64,000 nt of DNA from UBA1413 sp964552955 (lineage in GTDB: Bacteria; Bacteroidota; Bacteroidia; Bacteroidales; Prolixibacteraceae), in the NCBI GenBank assembly GCA_964552955.1, contig CAZKIU010000006.1, positions 45,968 to 109,967 of the forward strand, read 5' to 3'. The notes under the pieces were generated by a model. The model saw nothing but the letters and a program-made list of their open reading frames with translations, did no database searches and was not told the origin of the DNA. How positions within the stretch are numbered: position 1 is the stretch's first letter; the number at the start of each line of letters is the position of its first letter. The position numbers were made by a program, and so were the translations under genes. Shown here in pieces: positions 55,675-64,000 of the stretch.

Positions 55675-57171
55675 TTATGTTTCGGCGAGCATTTTATCTC
55701 CCTTAGCGATGGCCTGTTCGATGGTTCCCACCATATTGAAGGCCGCTTCGGGATACTTATCGACTTCCCCGTCGAGGATCATGTTAAATCCCTTGATAAT
55801 ATCGGCGATAGCCACTAGTTCGCCCGGGATTCCCGTGAACTGCTGGGCCACAAAGAAGGGTTGCGAGAGGAACCGCTGCACACGGCGGGCGCGGTGGACC
55901 ACCAGTTTATCTTCTTCGGAAAGCTCCTCCATACCCAGGATCGCGATGATATCCTGCAACTCTTTATAACGTTGCAGGATTTGTATCACCCTCTGGGCAC
56001 ACTGGTAATGTTCTTCTCCGACGATACCGGGGGACAGAATTCTGGAGGTGGAATCGAGGGGATCAATAGCGGGGTAGATCCCCAGTTCGGTGATTTTGCG
56101 GCTCAGGACCGTGGTGGCATCGAGGTGGGCAAAAGTGGTGGCCGGTGCAGGGTCGGTGAGGTCATCGGCAGGGACATACACGGCCTGAACCGAAGTAATG
56201 GATCCCTTTTTCGTAGAGGCAATTCTTTCCTGCATGATCCCCATCTCGGTGGCCAGTGTGGGCTGGTAGCCCACGGCCGAAGGCATACGCCCCAGCAGTG
56301 CCGAGACTTCAGAACCTGCCTGGGTGAAACGGAAGACATTGTCAATGAAGAAGAGGATTTCGCGGCCTCCTGATCCGTCACCATCACGGAGGCTCTCCGC
56401 GATGGCCAGCCCCGACAAGGCTACGCGGGCCCGGGCGCCCGGAGGTTCGTTCATCTGACCAAAAACCATGGCCAGCCGCGATTGCTTCAAGGCCTCCTCA
56501 TCGACCTTCGACAAGTCCCAGCTTCCGGCTTCCATCGACTTCAGAAACTCAGGCCCATAATTGACAATCCCGGCTTCGATCATCTCCCGCAGCAGATCGT
56601 TTCCCTCACGGGTACGCTCCCCTACTCCGGCAAATACAGACAATCCACTGTGTGCCAAGGCTATATTATTGATCAACTCCTGAATCAGTACCGTTTTGCC
56701 GACGCCTGCACCCCCGAACAGGCCGATTTTGCCCCCTTTGGCATACGGCTCAATCAGGTCGATGACCTTGATCCCCGTGAAAAGGACTTCCGTCTCGGTG
56801 GTCAGATGTTCAAATTTGGGGGGTTCGTTGTGGATCATGAGTCCATCGCGGGGAAGATCTCCCATGCCATCGACGGCATGACCTGTCACATTCAGCAGCC
56901 TCCCCAGAGCGGCTTCCCCACGGGGCATCCTGATAGGGCTCCCTGTGGATCTGACTTCCATTCCCCTGCGGATGCCGTCGGTAGCCTCCATGGCAATGCA
57001 CCTGACGGTATCCTCACCGATATGCTGCTGCACCTCGATGACCAGGTGCCGATCGCTCCTTACGATTTCCAGTGCATCATTAATGTTGGGGAGGTCTACT
57101 CCCTCCCCCTCAAAAATAACGTCGACAACAGGCCCGATGACCTGAATGACGGTTCCCCTTTGTTGATCCAT
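55675..57171 (-). CDS. atpD: F-type ATP synthase beta subunit
   Basis: The catalytic F1 subunit has 498 residues. The P-loop is GGAGVGKT (153-160), followed by GVGERTREGNDL with the catalytic glutamate, ALSGLAIAESLRD and the Walker B segment ILFFIDNVFRFTQAGSEVSA. The DELSEED-like segment is MEELSEEDKLVV. In FFIDNVFRF an Asn replaces the commoner Asn/Asp-Ile pair without affecting the catalytic Asp. atpD and atpC form a two-gene unit with its own promoter element (57212-57219); the remaining ATP synthase genes are not in the window, as in other Bacteroidota with a split atp locus. Confidence 0.98.
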   Translation of the reverse strand: MDQQRGTVIQVIGPVVDVIFEGEGVDLPNINDALEIVRSDRHLVIEVQQHIGEDTVRCIAMEATDGIRRGMEVRSTGSPIRMPRGEAALGRLLNVTGHAVDGMGDLPRDGLMIHNEPPKFEHLTTETEVLFTGIKVIDLIEPYAKGGKIGLFGGAGVGKTVLIQELINNIALAHSGLSVFAGVGERTREGNDLLREMIEAGIVNYGPEFLKSMEAGSWDLSKVDEEALKQSRLAMVFGQMNEPPGARARVALSGLAIAESLRDGDGSGGREILFFIDNVFRFTQAGSEVSALLGRMPSAVGYQPTLATEMGIMQERIASTKKGSITSVQAVYVPADDLTDPAPATTFAHLDATTVLSRKITELGIYPAIDPLDSTSRILSPGIVGEEHYQCAQRVIQILQRYKELQDIIAILGMEELSEEDKLVVHRARRVQRFLSQPFFVAQQFTGIPGELVAIADIIKGFNMILDGEVDKYPEAAFNMVGTIEQAIAKGDKMLAET

Positions 57172-57211
57172 GATGGTTTGATTTGCCCCCGCTTAACGGG
57201 GAGATTGCAAA

Positions 57212-57219
57212 CAAATTTA
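57212..57219 (-). promoter_or_regulatory. -7 promoter element of atpD-atpC
   Basis: TAAATTTG on the minus strand, 41 bp before atpD, fits TAnnTTTG. An ATTG (one mismatch to TTTG) is located 21 bp further upstream. Confidence 0.5.
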
Positions 57220-57247
57220 GTTATTTCCCGCCATTTTATGCAATATC

Positions 57248-58237
57248 TCAATTCCTCCGCAAAACCAGCTTTCCGGTCAGTTCTAGCAGGGGTTGCTTCC
57301 TCTCTGCGGGGACCTCCAGAGACTCCAGGAGATCCACGGCCTGGGCGTGGTATTCCGCGATCCGGTGAAGGGTGGTTTCCCCAACGCCCAGTTGCTCAAA
57401 GAGGGTTTTGACAGCTCTGAACTTCTCCTCTGCCGGAGCAGAAGGGTTCTCCAGCCACCCTTCCAGTTGTGCCTTTTGGGTGGGGGTGGCCGTACGCAGG
57501 GCTTCCGTAAGGAGGAAGGTCTTCTTGCCGGCCTCAATATCGCCTCCGATTTTCTTACCAAAGGTCACCTCCTCCCCGAAGGTGTCCAGAAAATCGTCGC
57601 GAAGCTGAAACGCGAGGCCCACCGTGATACCGGTCTCATATAGCTGCCTGGCCTGATGGGGAGTGGCTCCCCCCAGGAGAGCCCCGGTTTTGAGCGCACA
57701 GGCCAGAAGAACAGCAGTCTTCAGCCTGATCATTTCCAGGTATTCACCGGTCGTCACTGCGGTGCGCCTTTCAAAGTCCATATCGAGCTGTTGTCCTTCG
57801 CAGATCTCCACGGCGGTGCGGCTAAAAAGCGCGGCAATATCAGGTAGCCGGGGGCTGCGGGTCTCCAGGAGCAGTTCATAAGCCAGAAAAGCCATGACGT
57901 CACCCGAAAGAATGGCATTGTTTTCACTGTACCGGACATGGACCGCAGGCCGGTTCCGGCGCAGTTCTGCCTTGTCCATGATATCATCATGCAACAGGGT
58001 GAAATTATGAAAGACCTCAATGGCCAGGGCGGCAGGGAGAGCCTCTTCCCATGTGTCGGCATAGAGACTGTAACCCAGCAGGACCAACAGGGGCCGTAAC
58101 CGTTTACCGCCCCCTTCGAGGGCATAAACCACTGGTTGGTACAAGTTCCCGGGGTGGGCCTGCTCCCATTCTGAAAGCCGTTGCCGCAAAGCGGCTTCCA
58201 GCTTCACCTGCATATGATCCAGTTCGTTCATATCCAT
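57248..58237 (-). CDS. Polyprenyl (geranylgeranyl/farnesyl-type) diphosphate synthase
   Basis: This all-helical trans-prenyltransferase of 329 residues has GGGKRLRPLLVLLGYSL, the first aspartate-rich motif LLHDDIMDKAELRR (D84, D85, D88), GDVMAFLAYELL, and the second motif QLRDDFLDTFGE followed by FGKKIGGDIEAGKKTFLL. It elongates isopentenyl diphosphate chains in the cytoplasm. Small residues before the first DD (NFTLL) do not allow a reliable product length. It lies 5 bp downstream of the MMPL-type exporter gene, so the two are co-transcribed. Confidence 0.93.
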   Translation of the reverse strand: MDMNELDHMQVKLEAALRQRLSEWEQAHPGNLYQPVVYALEGGGKRLRPLLVLLGYSLYADTWEEALPAALAIEVFHNFTLLHDDIMDKAELRRNRPAVHVRYSENNAILSGDVMAFLAYELLLETRSPRLPDIAALFSRTAVEICEGQQLDMDFERRTAVTTGEYLEMIRLKTAVLLACALKTGALLGGATPHQARQLYETGITVGLAFQLRDDFLDTFGEEVTFGKKIGGDIEAGKKTFLLTEALRTATPTQKAQLEGWLENPSAPAEEKFRAVKTLFEQLGVGETTLHRIAEYHAQAVDLLESLEVPAERKQPLLELTGKLVLRRN

Positions 58238-58242
58238 GCTTT

Positions 58243-60633
58243 TTACCTGTTATTCTGCTCTGCAGCCTCCTCTTCCAGTCTTTGTATCTCCGCCTCTTCG
58301 TCCGCCACATCAATCAGGGGAACTTCAAAGCTCTCTTTCTGGGTGAGGGTTTCCATGCCCGAAAGAAGAGATGGCAACAACACCAGGTTTGAGGTGACGG
58401 CCACCAGGAGGGTAAGGGATACCAGGATTCCCATGGCCTTGGTTCCCCCAAAACTGGAGAGGGCAAAAATCCCGAAGCCGAAAAAGAGGACGGCCGCGGT
58501 ATAAATCATGCTGACGCCGGTTTCCCGCAGGGCATAAACCACCGACCGTCGGATGTCCCACCCGGTGAGCTTCAGCTCCAACCGGTATTTGGTCAGAAAA
58601 TGAATGGTGCTGTCGACCGATATCCCGAAGGCCACACTGAAGACCAGAATGGTGGAGGCTTTAATGGGTATGCCACCATACCCCATGATCGCCGCCGTTA
58701 ATATCAGAGGAATCAGATTGGGAATAAGGGATATGAGAACCATCCGTGAGGAGGAAAACAACAAGGCCATAAAAAGGGAAATCAGAAAAATGGCCAGGCC
58801 CAGACTGGAGAAGAGGTTGTGCAACAGGTACTGGGTCCCCTTAAAGGAGGTGACACTGGATCCTGTAGCGACCACCCGGTACTCTTCCGGCGGAAAAATG
58901 GAATCGATATCGGTGGTGATCTCCTTGTAAAGTTCCTCCATGCGTTGGGTCCCCACATCCTTGACCCGGAGGCTCATCCGTGTCGACTGCTGCGCACTGT
59001 CGAGAAAGGAATGGAGCAGTCCGGCATCGCTGTTGCCCTTCATGGCATAGGAGAGGATGAAATTCTTCTCGTAATTGTTGGGGAGGGTAAAATAAGCTGG
59101 GTCACCCCCGTAGAAGGCCTGGCGGGCAAATTTGACCAGGTTGACCATCGACAGGGGAGGACTCAGCTCCGCATATCCACGGAGTTGCTCCTCCAGTTGC
59201 TCCATTTTCTGAAAGGTGGAAAGCTGCAGTACTCCGTTGGGCTTCCGGGTGTCGATCAGGACCTCCATCGGCATCAGCCCGTGAAAATGGGTCTCGAAAA
59301 ATTTAAGGTCCTGGTATATGGGATCCTTCTCCGGAATATCATCTACCATATATCCCGAGCTCTTCATCAGGGAGATGCCAAACAACCCAGCCACTACCAG
59401 GAAGGTGGTCGCGGCATAAACGGTTTTCCTATGGTGTTTGGTGATCAGGATCAGCCGGTCGATAATCCTGTTGATGAAGCGGTTATCGAGGTATTTAAGG
59501 TGCCGCGTGGAGGGAGGATCCACGAAAGTGTAGATCACCGGGATCAGGATCAGAGTTAGCACAAAGAGGCTAATGATGTTGAGGGAAGCGATGATCCCGA
59601 ATTCGCGGAGGATCTCGCTGCGGGTGACGGCCAGGGTGGCGAAACCGGAAGCCGTGGTCAGGTTGGTCATCAGGGTGGCCGTGCCAATCCTGATAATAAC
59701 CCGTTGCAGTGCTTTTATCTTATTGCCGTAGCGCGAGAACTCAAAATTATATTTGTTCAGCATGTAAATGCTGTTCTCCATACCGATAATAATAAGCAAA
59801 GGCGGAATCATCCCTGTCAGGATGGTGATTTTATACCCGAAGAGGGCCATCAACCCCAGGGCCCAGATCACCTGGATGAGAACGATCACCACAGGGATCA
59901 CCACTGCCTTAAAGGAGCGGAAAAAGAGGTAAAGAAAGAGGATACACACTCCCAGCGCCAGGAGGCTGAAAAGATAGATCTCCTTTTTGATTTTCATGGA
60001 GGTGACGACCCTGATATAGGGCAATCCCGAATAGTGCAGTTTCAGTCCGCTCTCCTGCTCAAACTGGTTTCCATGATGCTGTATAGAGCGGATCAACGCT
60101 TCCCGGTGGCTGTTGCGCATGCGGTCCTTGTTCACCGCTATGGCGATGAGGTAGGTATGGGCCGAGTCATTATAAATCAAATTATTGTAAAAGGGGAGCT
60201 CCCTGCAGCGGTTGGCCAGGGAGTCGAGTTGAGCCTGCTGGCCCACTTCATCGGGGAAGAGCTTCCTGATCATAAACTTACGCCCTACGGTGTCCCTGAC
60301 CAGATCATAGGCATTCGAAAGGGAGACCAGGTTTTCGACGCCGTCGACGGCCTCCAGATGCCTGACCAGCCCCTGCCAGCGGGCAAAGTGCGCCGTATCA
60401 AAAAAATCAGGGTCTTGCACCCCCAGGATAATCAGATTACCCTCTTCCCCGAAAACCTTCACAAAATCACGGTAATCACGAAAAGCCTGGTCCTTCTGCG
60501 GAAGAAGGGAGGCATATTCATAAGACATCTCTATATTCCGGGCATGATAACCCAAAAAAAGTGTGATCGCCAGCAGTATCCCCAGAAGAAGGTATTTACT
60601 GCGAAGGATGATTCGGGATACTTTAATCCACAT
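58243..60633 (-). CDS. MMPL/RND-superfamily exporter (HpnN-like predicted lipid transporter)
   Basis: The 796-residue protein has 12 membrane segments in two blocks of one plus five, each with a periplasmic loop of 160-200 residues. This is the MMPL/RND layout, half the size of drug-efflux RNDs. Visible elements are the first helix (YLLLGILLAITLFLGYHA), the sterol-sensing-like bundle with GMIPPLLIIIGMENSIYMLN, and the matching second-half segment FSVAFGISVDSTIHFLTKY. The tail after the last helix is acidic (DVADEEAEIQRLEEEAAEQ). Such proteins move hydrophobic molecules such as lipids or hopanoids. The adjacent polyprenyl synthase gene suggests an isoprenoid-related substrate, which is only an inference. 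Confidence 0.9.
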   Translation of the reverse strand: MWIKVSRIILRSKYLLLGILLAITLFLGYHARNIEMSYEYASLLPQKDQAFRDYRDFVKVFGEEGNLIILGVQDPDFFDTAHFARWQGLVRHLEAVDGVENLVSLSNAYDLVRDTVGRKFMIRKLFPDEVGQQAQLDSLANRCRELPFYNNLIYNDSAHTYLIAIAVNKDRMRNSHREALIRSIQHHGNQFEQESGLKLHYSGLPYIRVVTSMKIKKEIYLFSLLALGVCILFLYLFFRSFKAVVIPVVIVLIQVIWALGLMALFGYKITILTGMIPPLLIIIGMENSIYMLNKYNFEFSRYGNKIKALQRVIIRIGTATLMTNLTTASGFATLAVTRSEILREFGIIASLNIISLFVLTLILIPVIYTFVDPPSTRHLKYLDNRFINRIIDRLILITKHHRKTVYAATTFLVVAGLFGISLMKSSGYMVDDIPEKDPIYQDLKFFETHFHGLMPMEVLIDTRKPNGVLQLSTFQKMEQLEEQLRGYAELSPPLSMVNLVKFARQAFYGGDPAYFTLPNNYEKNFILSYAMKGNSDAGLLHSFLDSAQQSTRMSLRVKDVGTQRMEELYKEITTDIDSIFPPEEYRVVATGSSVTSFKGTQYLLHNLFSSLGLAIFLISLFMALLFSSSRMVLISLIPNLIPLILTAAIMGYGGIPIKASTILVFSVAFGISVDSTIHFLTKYRLELKLTGWDIRRSVVYALRETGVSMIYTAAVLFFGFGIFALSSFGGTKAMGILVSLTLLVAVTSNLVLLPSLLSGMETLTQKESFEVPLIDVADEEAEIQRLEEEAAEQNNR

Positions 60634-60775
60634 GGTCCAATTTCAAGAAAACAAAGGGCGAAAATACCATAAATCTGAAATCCATGTGTAAATGCCGGAA
60701 GTTTTTAGTCCCCGGGCCCCGCGACAAGCCCACCGGGAGAGACCCTGCCAACCCTGTCGGTGAATCCGGAAAACA

Positions 60776-60806
60776 AAAGAGGCTGTCTCAAAAGGGTAGC
60801 CTCTTT
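60776..60806 (+). terminator. Terminator-like hairpin sharing GAGGCTGTCTC with the terminator at 32084
   Basis: AAAGAGGCT (60776-60784) pairs with AGCCTCTTT (60798-60806). The stem begins with the same GAGGCTGTCTC as the terminator at 32084. It does not follow any intact plus-strand gene, so it may be left over from a lost gene or insertion element. Confidence 0.6.
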
Positions 60807-60889
60807 AATGTAAGCGTCTCCGCGATACCATCTTCCCAGAGTTCTAATTCGGGTTTATCTTAGTCATCAAACAAAAAATAACAGAAGTT

Positions 60890-61039
60890 ATGATGATGGC
60901 CGCAGAATTATATCAGAAGACCCTGTCCGGTTATGAAGTTTTACTGTGCAAAGGAGAATCGATGTCATTGAGCAGGTATTGTAAAATTCATCATGTCAAT
61001 AACCGTGGACTGAGATACTGGATGAAGATAAAAAGTTAA
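60890..61039 (+). pseudogene. IS66-type transposase accessory protein relic
   Basis: A 49-residue frame contains the order ELYQKTLSGYEVL, SMSLSRYCKIHHVNN and RGLRYWMKI. That is the short helix-turn-helix pattern of the accessory protein found at the start of IS66-like elements in Bacteroidota (a Y/F-rich helix, then S.S...YC..H.V, then a helix with LRYW). It stops right after the HTH and no transposase follows, so it is a leftover of an insertion. Being so short it could also be an orphan HTH peptide; the family call is tentative. Confidence 0.45.
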
Positions 61040-61064
61040 TTTTGCTATTGTCTTTGATGTTCAT

Positions 61065-61098
61065 GGTTAGAAATTGTATTGGAAACACAATTCTAACC
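61065..61098. repeat. Near-perfect inverted repeat
   Basis: GGTTAGAAATTGTAT (61065-61079) faces AACACAATTCTAACC (61084-61098); apart from one extra A and one or two changes the arms are reverse complements around TGGA. No T tract follows. It could be a regulatory operator or an old element end. Confidence 0.55.
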
Positions 61099-61259
61099 TA
61101 TTGTATGTCAAGGACTTATTCAAATATTTGGACGCATTGTCATTAACAAATTATATGTATGTTACTAACAATCTAATAGTTATATATATTTTGTCATGTC
61201 CTACGTGAAAGAATATTACATTAAACGATATAAGGTCTAATCTGTCAAGTAGAGAAAGT

Positions 61260-63683
61260 ATGAGTTATCTTGTAAAACAAGCATATTTATTGTTGCTTGG
61301 AATTTTCCTTTTTAATTTTTACTCTTTAGCAGGTCCTGTTTTAATGAAAAAAGCCCTTCCTGTTTGGGCTGAAGGACGACAAACCGAAATGAACCTGAAC
61401 CTCGGATTCCGTGGAGTTTTTCAGGTCAAGAAATCCCGTAACCTTAGTCTGAGAATTACGGCATCAACCCTTTACCGGGTATTCCTGAACGGCGAATTCG
61501 TGGGATATGGCCCGGCGCGTGCGGGACACGGCTATTACCGTGTCGATGAGTACGATTTAAGCCAGAAGGTACGAAAAGGTAAAAATATTGTGGCTGTTGA
61601 AGTGGCCGGGTACAACATCAATACGTTTTACACACTTGATCAGCCCTCGTTTTTACAGGCTGAAGTATTGTCGTGTGAGCAGGTGGTGCTGGCTACCGGA
61701 AATAATAATGATTTTCAGGCCTTCCAAATTAAGGAGCGTTTGCAGAAAGTGGAACGCTACAGTTACCAGCGGCCCTTTTCCGAATATTACCGTTTGACCG
61801 ACGGATTTGATAAATGGAGATCTTCCTTGGGAGTGTCAGTCGATCCGTTGAAACTTTCGACATTTCCGGCTGTTAAATTATTGGAACGACATATTTCGAT
61901 GCCCGATTATGCAGTAGTCCGGCCTGTTTCAATTTTTGCGAGTGGAACCATCGGCCTTCAGAAACCTGAGAAATACAAAAAAGACCGGTCACTGCTCAAC
62001 ATCAGCGACCAGCTCAAAGGGTACAAGGAAAGTGAACTTGAGGTTTTACCTTCAATTACGGTTCAGGAATTCACTAATAAAACACAAGACACCACTGCAA
62101 CCTCTTTCATCGGAAAGGCCATTCCCCTGGCCGAAAAGCAGTTTTACACGCTCGATATGGGTATCAACCTTTCCGGGTTCATTGGATCGAAGGTAAGCTG
62201 TACTGAACCGACAACCCTGTATTTATATTTCGATGAAATATTGACCGAAGGGGATGTAAAAGCCAAGAAACACATGAGCACAACTAATAACTATGTCGTT
62301 TACGAGTTGGCGCCTGGCGATTACCAGTTGGAATCATTCGAATGCTATACTTTCAAGTATTTAAAAATGATAGTCCTGGAGGGCTCGTGCACCATTCAGG
62401 ATGTTTACCTGAGAGAATATGCATATCCTGAAAATCCAAAGGCAGCATTTTGGTGCAGTAACAACAAGCTGAACGAAATCTACAAGGCAGCCCGACAGAC
62501 CTTCAGGCAAAACACGGTGGATATTTTCATGGATTGCCCGTCGCGCGAAAGGGCCGGCTGGCTTTGCGACAGCTATTTTACAGCCATCATGGAGAAAGAT
62601 TTCACCGGCCATTCGGCTGTAGCCCGCAACTTCTACGAGAATTTTGCCCTTCCTGATAGTTTTGCCCATCTTCCTGAAGGTATGCTCCCGATGTGTTATC
62701 CGTCTGATCATTACAACGGTTCATTCATCCCGAACTGGGCGCTGTGGTTTATCATCCAGATTGATGATTATGCCCGCCGCGGAGGCGATCCTGCATTGGT
62801 TTCCCAACTGAAGCCCCGAATTGAAAAACTGCTGAAATACTTCGAGAAATTTGAGAATCAGGATGGTTTGCTTGAAAAGCTCGACGGCTGGGTTTTTGTC
62901 GAATGGTCGAAAGCCAACGAACTGGTGCAGGACGTAAATTATCCGTCGAACATGCTCTACAGCGCGGCTTTATCGAGCGCTGCGCGGTTGTATCATAACG
63001 ATTCATGGCTGAAAAAATCAGCACTGATCAAACAATCAATCCAGAAACAGTCGTTCAACGGGACTTTCTTTGTTGACAATGCCGTTCGCGGTAAGGATGG
63101 GAAACTCCAGGTGACTCAAAATACTACCGAAGTTTGCCAGTATTATGCTTTCTTTTTCAATGTGGCTACTCCCGATACCTATCCCGATTTGTGGAAGAAA
63201 TTAACTACCGAATTTGGCCCCAATCGCGACGATAAAACCACCTATCCTGATGTTTACAAAGCCAACGCTTTCATCGGTAATTATCTCCGGCTCGATATCC
63301 TTTCGTGCTACGGATTGCAGGGCCAACTGCTGAGTGAAATTCAGGATTACTTTTACAACATGGCCCGGATTACCGGCACTTTATGGGAGAACATGGGATC
63401 GCAGGCCAGTTGCAACCACGGTTTCGCATCGTTCCTGGGACACGTATTGTATCGCGATATCCTTGGCATCAGCAAGATCGATTACATCGGAAAGGAAATC
63501 ACCATTCGCTTTACTGATAACAATCTGAATGAATGTAGCGGCGCGATTCCGGTTGCTGATGAAACTGTCGAACTGCAATGGATACGCACCGGAAACATGA
63601 TCCGTTATTCGGTAAAAGTCCCGGAGGGCTACAAATTGCATATCGAAAATCTTAGCTCATCAAAACTGCTAAAGCTCGGATAG
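61260..63683 (+). CDS. Alpha-L-rhamnosidase-like glycoside hydrolase (GH78-type)
   Basis: The 807-residue protein has an N-terminal signal-like segment (AYLLLLGIFLFNFYSLAGP) and beta-sandwich domains. RVFLNGEFVGYGPARAGHGY and YDLSQKVRKGKNIVAVEV are the usual N-terminal galactose-binding-like part. A helical-barrel catalytic domain begins near residue 395. The GH78 hallmark is DCPSRERAGWLCDS at residues 425-438, with E430 as the candidate catalytic acid, and WALWFIIQIDDYARRGGDP follows. It is probably exported and acts on rhamnose-containing polysaccharide or glycoside. The following gene encodes a GH31-like hydrolase, consistent with a carbohydrate-use locus. AT-rich codon choice differs from the genes before 60.6 kb. 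Confidence 0.82.
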   Translation: MSYLVKQAYLLLLGIFLFNFYSLAGPVLMKKALPVWAEGRQTEMNLNLGFRGVFQVKKSRNLSLRITASTLYRVFLNGEFVGYGPARAGHGYYRVDEYDLSQKVRKGKNIVAVEVAGYNINTFYTLDQPSFLQAEVLSCEQVVLATGNNNDFQAFQIKERLQKVERYSYQRPFSEYYRLTDGFDKWRSSLGVSVDPLKLSTFPAVKLLERHISMPDYAVVRPVSIFASGTIGLQKPEKYKKDRSLLNISDQLKGYKESELEVLPSITVQEFTNKTQDTTATSFIGKAIPLAEKQFYTLDMGINLSGFIGSKVSCTEPTTLYLYFDEILTEGDVKAKKHMSTTNNYVVYELAPGDYQLESFECYTFKYLKMIVLEGSCTIQDVYLREYAYPENPKAAFWCSNNKLNEIYKAARQTFRQNTVDIFMDCPSRERAGWLCDSYFTAIMEKDFTGHSAVARNFYENFALPDSFAHLPEGMLPMCYPSDHYNGSFIPNWALWFIIQIDDYARRGGDPALVSQLKPRIEKLLKYFEKFENQDGLLEKLDGWVFVEWSKANELVQDVNYPSNMLYSAALSSAARLYHNDSWLKKSALIKQSIQKQSFNGTFFVDNAVRGKDGKLQVTQNTTEVCQYYAFFFNVATPDTYPDLWKKLTTEFGPNRDDKTTYPDVYKANAFIGNYLRLDILSCYGLQGQLLSEIQDYFYNMARITGTLWENMGSQASCNHGFASFLGHVLYRDILGISKIDYIGKEITIRFTDNNLNECSGAIPVADETVELQWIRTGNMIRYSVKVPEGYKLHIENLSSSKLLKLG

Positions 63684-63773
63684 ACGCCTCAAAATCTTAC
63701 TTAAACATAGATCTGAGGCCCTTTTCGCATCGTCCACCGATCAATTTATATATAAACCAACAAGAATAAAATC

Positions 63774-64000
63774 ATGACTTTAAAATTTGTATTCCTGACC
63801 AAAACCCTTGCATCGACCCTGCTTATCAGTTTGTTCTTTATTACATCATTTGCTCAGTCAGGAGAAAAACTTTTCAATATTCAACTCGAAAACAAAACTA
63901 TCGTCCGGATTCAGGCTTGTTCCGATCAGATTTTTCGCATCCGGTTTTCGGCTGACGACCAGTTTCCTGAAACATTGATGGAACGTTACGGTATCCTGAA
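63774..64000 (+). CDS. GH31-family-like glycoside hydrolase, N-terminal part
   Basis: Only 75 codons are inside the window and the frame is open at the end. A signal peptide (TLASTLLISLFFITSFAQS) is followed by ENKTIVRIQACSDQIFRIRF and QFPETLMERYGIL. This is the start of the N-terminal beta domain of GH31 alpha-glucosidases and alpha-xylosidases, where IR.RF followed by P..L.ERYG is typical. The catalytic domain is outside the window, so family membership is probable but not proven. It follows the rhamnosidase-like gene by 90 bp. Confidence 0.6.
   Translation, partial: MTLKFVFLTKTLASTLLISLFFITSFAQSGEKLFNIQLENKTIVRIQACSDQIFRIRFSADDQFPETLMERYGIL

Larger units (their letters stand above)
60634..61259. 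other. AT-rich junction region with mobile-element traces
   Basis: These 626 bp contain a terminator-like hairpin (60776-60806), a transposase-accessory relic (60890-61039) and an inverted repeat (61065-61098). Base composition changes from GC-rich to AT-rich near 60800. No consensus promoter for the gene at 61260 is found. Confidence 0.6.

Noticed and set aside
60776..60806. Terminal inverted repeat of an intact insertion sequence
   Set aside because: No transposase gene and no matching repeat at a plausible distance; it behaves like a terminator hairpin.

Overview
The window comes from a member of the Bacteroidota (Bacteroidetes), most likely class Bacteroidia. The evidence is the gene orders (lspA after a DksA/TraR-type protein; rplM-rpsI-rpsB-tsf; ftsX-DUF3098-uppP-truB-queA), a fused SecDF, an S2 protein with a long acidic tail, an 81-residue AtpC without a helical C-terminal domain, LytTR/His_kinase signalling, and repeated promoters of the Bacteroidota type (-33 TTTG, about 19-20 bp spacer, -7 TAnnTTTG). 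A 100-N scaffold gap at 34857-34956 is flanked by an exact 55-bp duplication, which points to a short-read, probably metagenome, assembly.

Layout. 1-4775 (+): end of a DksA-like gene, lspA, cysS, ribE, then a pterin cluster (FolM-like reductase, FolX-like epimerase, short FolK). 4873-9117 (-): frr, pyrH, tsf, rpsB, rpsI, rplM. 9593-14332 (+): ftsX, DUF3098, uppP, truB, queA and a zinc-ribbon methyltransferase. 14615-24732 (-): secDF, a small membrane protein, a retropepsin-like protease, mdh, a four-gene LiaF-like/LytS/LytTR envelope-stress operon, and glnS. 24909-25506 (+): true folB, a heptad tandem repeat and tRNA-Cys. 25686-32062 (+): a TetR-controlled RND efflux cassette whose two control regions carry matching GGTCGGT operator-like sites. 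32195-35740: LysE exporter, chorismatase/Rid-like protein, isoprenylcysteine-methyltransferase-like protein, the false gap, an unrecognised Cys-motif protein and a GNAT relic.

35772-51375 (-) is the most unusual part: a compact seven-gene operon that mixes two transporter superfamilies. In transcription order it encodes an ABC ATPase, a 1125-aa ABC permease with a large periplasmic part (M1-peptidase-like without the zinc motif, then a golvesin-like domain), a TolC-type outer membrane factor, a lipoprotein adaptor, an RND permease, a 1571-aa protein in which an RND permease is continuous with extra membrane helices and a complete ABC ATPase domain, and a second ABC permease. The two ABC ATPases are visibly paralogous. 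It reads as an envelope-spanning export machine combining proton-driven and ATP-driven parts.

51571-60633: a secreted beta-rich protein, ComB-like phosphatase, MalY/PatB-type lyase, GT9 glycosyltransferase, atpC-atpD, a polyprenyl synthetase and an MMPL/RND lipid-type exporter. 60634-61259 is an AT-rich junction with a transposase-accessory relic and an inverted repeat; beyond it lie a GH78-like rhamnosidase and the start of a GH31-like hydrolase, probably the edge of a polysaccharide-use locus. All assignments come from reading the sequence and remembered family features; no searches were run.
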